A stretch of 9,261 nt of DNA from Phycisphaerales bacterium UBA4658 (lineage in GTDB: Bacteria > Planctomycetota > Phycisphaerae > Phycisphaerales > UBA1924). Where the stretch lies: NCBI GenBank assembly GCA_002405485.1, contig DHLW01000178.1, positions 1 to 9,261 on the forward strand. Direction: 5' to 3'. This document shows positions 6,768 to 9,261 of the stretch, piece after piece. The notes beneath the pieces were generated by a model that saw nothing but the letters and a program-made list of their open reading frames with translations, did no database searches and had not been told where the DNA came from. A program made the translations under genes and the position numbers. The stretch's first letter is position 1. Every line of letters begins with the position of its first letter.

Positions 6768-7568
6768 ATGCATGGCTTGCTCCTTTGCATGGTCGCGCTC
6801 CTCGCAGCGCTCGCCACTCCGGATCCGCGGCCGCCAAGCATCGCCGAGTTCCAGCCCGCTTCCCACGGATTCCGCTTTGTCAACCACTTTGAAGGGTCGC
6901 CCTCGCCCGTTCCGCTGGGTGGTCTGGACAATCGGCTTGGGGTGCCGACAACGTACGGGCTCTGCGGCGGCATGTCGTTTGCCGCGGCGGACTTCTTCCT
7001 CCTCCGGCGCCAGGTTCCTCCTGCCGATCAGCCCCCTGCTCCCGGCTCGCCACTGTTCCGGTACATTCAGTCGAGGCAGACCGACTCGCTTGGCCCAAGA
7101 ATGTCGCTCATCGCCAGCTTCGGCAGGTGGATGAGCGCGCCCGACAACTCCCTGCTCGGCACGCGATTCGCCACGCTCGAAGAACTCCACAACGTCCGCC
7201 AGGATCTGGATCGCGGCCTGCCGGTCGTCCTTGGACTTGTGTACGTTCGGTACGCCAACAACCGCGGATCGAACGGACCGGCCGGTTCGGCGTGGAACAA
7301 CCACCAGGTGCTGGCGATCGGGCACTCCCGCGATCGTGACGAGACCGTCATCAACGTGTACGACCCCAACTTCCCGGGTCGGGGTGACGCGGCGATCCAC
7401 TGCACGCCGATGATCGTCGGCGTGCTCAACGCCGGACTCTCCGACGGTGTGCCTACGCCGATCCTCGGCATCCGTTGCGTGCAGAAGCTGGGCGGACGCA
7501 CCCAGCGCGTGGTGCGCGGGCTGATTCCGATGCCCTATCAGCCGAAGGTCCCGCCCGAGGGTCTGTAG
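6768..7568 (+). CDS. Secreted papain/C39-like cysteine peptidase-like protein
   Basis: This 266-residue protein begins with a hydrophobic run (residues 4-16) ending ALA-T, a plausible signal peptide with cleavage after Ala16. The n-region has only a His and no Lys/Arg, which is unusual. I see three separated motifs that fit a papain-like or C39-like catalytic set. The first is YGLCGGMSF with Cys66 at a helix start, the second is WNNHQVLAIGH with His179 before a strand, and the third is NVYDPNFPG with Asp199. The order Cys, His, Asp and the flanking Gly and hydrophobic residues are what these folds show. An Asn (177, 178 or 201) could also take part. I recall LCGGM...NHQV...YDPN proteins as an uncharacterised family in several bacteria; activity is not established. 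Codon use matches the neighbours. It is probably co-transcribed with map, but a functional link is unlikely to be direct because one protein is cytosolic and the other exported. Alternatives include a non-catalytic carbohydrate- or peptide-binding relative. Confidence 0.7.
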   Translation: MHGLLLCMVALLAALATPDPRPPSIAEFQPASHGFRFVNHFEGSPSPVPLGGLDNRLGVPTTYGLCGGMSFAAADFFLLRRQVPPADQPPAPGSPLFRYIQSRQTDSLGPRMSLIASFGRWMSAPDNSLLGTRFATLEELHNVRQDLDRGLPVVLGLVYVRYANNRGSNGPAGSAWNNHQVLAIGHSRDRDETVINVYDPNFPGRGDAAIHCTPMIVGVLNAGLSDGVPTPILGIRCVQKLGGRTQRVVRGLIPMPYQPKVPPEGL

Positions 7569-7585
7569 ATCGTCCGCATCCCCGC

Positions 7586-7613
7586 GATCGGCTTTCTGAA
7601 CTGTCAGCCGATC
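7586..7613. terminator. Inverted repeat between convergent genes
   Basis: GATCGGCT (7586-7593) and AGCCGATC (7606-7613) are perfect 8 bp arms with a 12 nt loop. They lie 17 bp past the stop of the upstream gene, and the right arm overlaps the last bases of secA. The placement fits a shared bidirectional terminator for the two convergent units. T-tracts are lacking on both sides, so the role is inferred. Confidence 0.4.
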
Positions 7614-9261
7614 CCCGGACCGCTGATCATTCCCCCGCCAGGCATCTTGGCGGGGTTGCTCGGCGGCACGTAGAGGCCGCCAGAGCCGTTGCCCCCTGCG
7701 GGGCCGGAACGAGCCGGCGGCCCGGGCGGCGGGACGGGCGCGGCCGGCGCCTGCGGGGTGATGGTCACCGTGAACACGTAGTCGGTGATCCGATCACGCA
7801 CCGTCTCCAGCATCTGCTTGAAGAGCTTGCTGCCCTCGCGCTTGTACTCGATCCGCGGATCCTGCTGGCTGAACGCGCGGTAGTTGATCGTGTCCCTGAG
7901 CTGGTCCATCTGGTACAGGTGGTCCTTCCACAGATCGTCCAGCGTCTCGATCAGCATCGTCCGCTCGAAGTACAGAAGCTCGGATCGGAGCGAACTCTCC
8001 ATCGCGGCACGGATCGCCTGCTCACGCTCCACGCCCTTGAGGCGTCGCAGTTTCTCCGGCGGATCGATTCGCAGCGTCTCCTTCAGGTGCTTCTCGAGCG
8101 ACTCCGGATCGGCGATCGCCACCGCGGCGGCGACCCGCTTCTGAAGCTCGCCGCTCTCCACGAACCTCTTCGAAGCGTCCAGCAACTGCTGGCGAATCTG
8201 CTGCGGCGGAGTCTTCATCACGGTCTCGGGGCTCCATCCGAGCTGGTACCGCTCGTTCGCCCAGCTCACCAGTTGCTGCAGCGCCTGCGCCGGATTCTGC
8301 CGCATCTGCCCCATCGTCGCGCTCATCGCAAACTCGATGGGATACTCGATCTCCCGCTTGGTGTACAGCTTCTCGGCCTGATCAAGGATCAGCTTCTCGA
8401 TCGGGCTCACCTCTCCCTTCGTCGACGCCTGGGTCTGGGCTTTCTCAACCTCTTCCGGCGTGATCTTGATTCCGAACTTCTTGTCGGCCCACTTGCACAG
8501 CTCCCGTCGCCCGTACCCGGCGTCCACGAACTTGGTCAGCTCCGACAGATCGGCCTCGTCGATGCGGGCAAACGCCGCGTCGCAGAGCGCCTCCTGCACG
8601 GCACGGCGTCCCGCCTGACCCTTCTGGCGGATCTCCTCGGGGTTGAACTCGACGCCGAAGTGCGAACGGGCCCAGCGGGCCAGGCCCTCGGCGTCAAAGT
8701 CCATCTCCACTTCCGACGACTCGTCGGCGATGTACTCGCCGAGCGTCACCTGGATCATCTGCCGCGCCTCGGCCTTGGCCTCCTCGCGGATCCGCTTGTC
8801 CATCTCGTTGAGCTCAAGCCCCTTCAGGCGATCCGGGAAGATCGTCACGTCCAGCTTCTCCCGGACGTACTCCGACGCGCACTTGGCGGCGTACCCCGGC
8901 GCGAGATACTCGCTCGCCGCGTCCTTGGTCGCGTCCTTGATGTAGGTGAAGATCAGCCCGCGCACGTCGCGGCCCTCCAGCACCCGCTGCCGCAGGCCGT
9001 AGAACGCCTGACGCTGGTGCTCCATGACCTCGTCATACTCCAGGATGTTCTTGCGGATCTGGAAGTTCCGCTCCTCCACCTTCCGCTGCGCCTTCTCCAC
9101 GGCGCGGGTGAGCATGGGCGCCTCGATCTGGTCGCCCTCCTTCATGCCCAGCCGCGAGAGCAGGGCGAGCGTGGCCTTGCCGGCGAACATCTTCATCAGG
9201 TCGTCGTCGAGCGCGAGGAAGAAGCGGCTCGAGCCCCGGTCGCCCTGGCGGCCGGCGCGGC
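7604..9261 (-). CDS. secA: Preprotein translocase ATPase SecA (5' partial)
   Basis: SecA is the ATP-driven motor that pushes unfolded preproteins through SecYEG at the inner face of the membrane. The window holds its last 551 residues. They open with helicase motif VI (RAGRQGDRGSSRFF), followed by the scaffold block EYDEVMEHQR and the conserved two-helix finger region LDDLWKDHL...QDPRIEYKREGSKLF. EYDEVM to LDDLW spans about 365 residues, against roughly 130 in E. coli SecA, so about 230 residues are extra. That extra part is made of diverged repeats of a helical unit (listed separately). The end is a Pro/Gly/Ala-rich tail of about 50 residues and lacks the usual zinc-binding CxCxSGxxxxxCC/H element, so contact with SecB or lipid by that route is unlikely. 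The start and nucleotide-binding Walker motifs lie beyond the window. Confidence 0.98.
   Translation of the reverse strand, partial: RAGRQGDRGSSRFFLALDDDLMKMFAGKATLALLSRLGMKEGDQIEAPMLTRAVEKAQRKVEERNFQIRKNILEYDEVMEHQRQAFYGLRQRVLEGRDVRGLIFTYIKDATKDAASEYLAPGYAAKCASEYVREKLDVTIFPDRLKGLELNEMDKRIREEAKAEARQMIQVTLGEYIADESSEVEMDFDAEGLARWARSHFGVEFNPEEIRQKGQAGRRAVQEALCDAAFARIDEADLSELTKFVDAGYGRRELCKWADKKFGIKITPEEVEKAQTQASTKGEVSPIEKLILDQAEKLYTKREIEYPIEFAMSATMGQMRQNPAQALQQLVSWANERYQLGWSPETVMKTPPQQIRQQLLDASKRFVESGELQKRVAAAVAIADPESLEKHLKETLRIDPPEKLRRLKGVEREQAIRAAMESSLRSELLYFERTMLIETLDDLWKDHLYQMDQLRDTINYRAFSQQDPRIEYKREGSKLFKQMLETVRDRITDYVFTVTITPQAPAAPVPPPGPPARSGPAGGNGSGGLYVPPSNPAKMPGGGMISGPGIG
8147..8881 (-). 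repeat. Four diverged helical-unit repeats inside SecA
   Basis: Counting from the Met at 9196, four segments share an aromatic residue followed 11 residues later by Pro: Y110/P121, W175/P186, W236/P247 and W312/P323. Between and around them the pattern is [WY]-[AV]-x3-[FLY]-x-[VIL]-x-[IFW]-x-P-[ED]-x-[ILV]. Units 2-4 are each followed by a helix with a hydrophobic pattern ending in Asp-x-Ala or similar (CDAAF, LDQAEKLY, LDASKRF). Spacing between units is 65, 61 and 76 residues. The first unit aligns in position with the normal helical wing domain of SecA; the others lie in the extra segment. Pattern and spacing are seen directly; origin by duplication is inferred. Confidence 0.6.

Noticed and set aside
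6117..7400. A 427-codon open frame on the minus strand across map and the next gene
   Set aside because: It is antisense to two well-supported genes that have conserved active-site residues and a strong ribosome site. Its composition is that of a codon-bias shadow.
1..9261. tRNA genes, rRNA, CRISPR arrays, insertion-sequence ends, or a multi-gene defence system
   Set aside because: I saw no cloverleaf-like segments, spaced direct repeats, transposase motifs or nuclease/sensor gene pairs; the genes are mostly housekeeping.

Overview
The window is a gene-dense, GC-rich stretch of bacterial chromosome. It holds seven protein-coding genes, two of them cut by the window edges. There are no RNA genes, mobile elements or CRISPR arrays. 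The gene set suggests a member of the Planctomycetota, perhaps the Phycisphaerae. This is inference from three things: a Bacillus-type succinate dehydrogenase with extra insertions, a SecA with a greatly enlarged helical region and no C-terminal zinc motif, and a bacterial gene for an archaeal-type topoisomerase VI A subunit. No rRNA or other decisive marker is present.

Left part (1-2919, + strand): the end of sdhA and all of sdhB, the flavoprotein and iron-sulfur subunits of succinate dehydrogenase. They are separated by an unusually long gap of about 250 bp and followed by a hairpin that probably ends the operon. The membrane subunit sdhC is not seen and is probably upstream.

Middle (3077-5821, + strand): a 497-residue protein of unknown function with an N-terminal hydrophobic hairpin. 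After it comes a complete topoisomerase VI subunit A (Spo11-like) gene with a good candidate promoter and Shine-Dalgarno. The B subunit that normally lies beside it is absent from the window.

Right-middle (5822-7568, + strand): a hairpin-rich leader, then a type I methionine aminopeptidase (map). A secreted protein follows 15 bp later behind a near-perfect ribosome binding site, and it carries a plausible Cys-His-Asp papain/C39-like triad. These two genes look like one transcription unit.

Right end (7604-9261, - strand): the C-terminal 551 residues of SecA, convergent with the previous gene across a shared inverted repeat. Its helical wing region appears to contain four diverged copies of one helical unit with a constant 11-residue spacing between key positions. 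I read this as internal duplication of a piece of the preprotein-translocase motor.

The most interesting items are the SecA internal repeats, the solitary topoisomerase VI A subunit with an altered active-site motif, and the uncharacterised peptidase-like gene next to map. I did not find evidence of a defence system or other multi-gene novel system.
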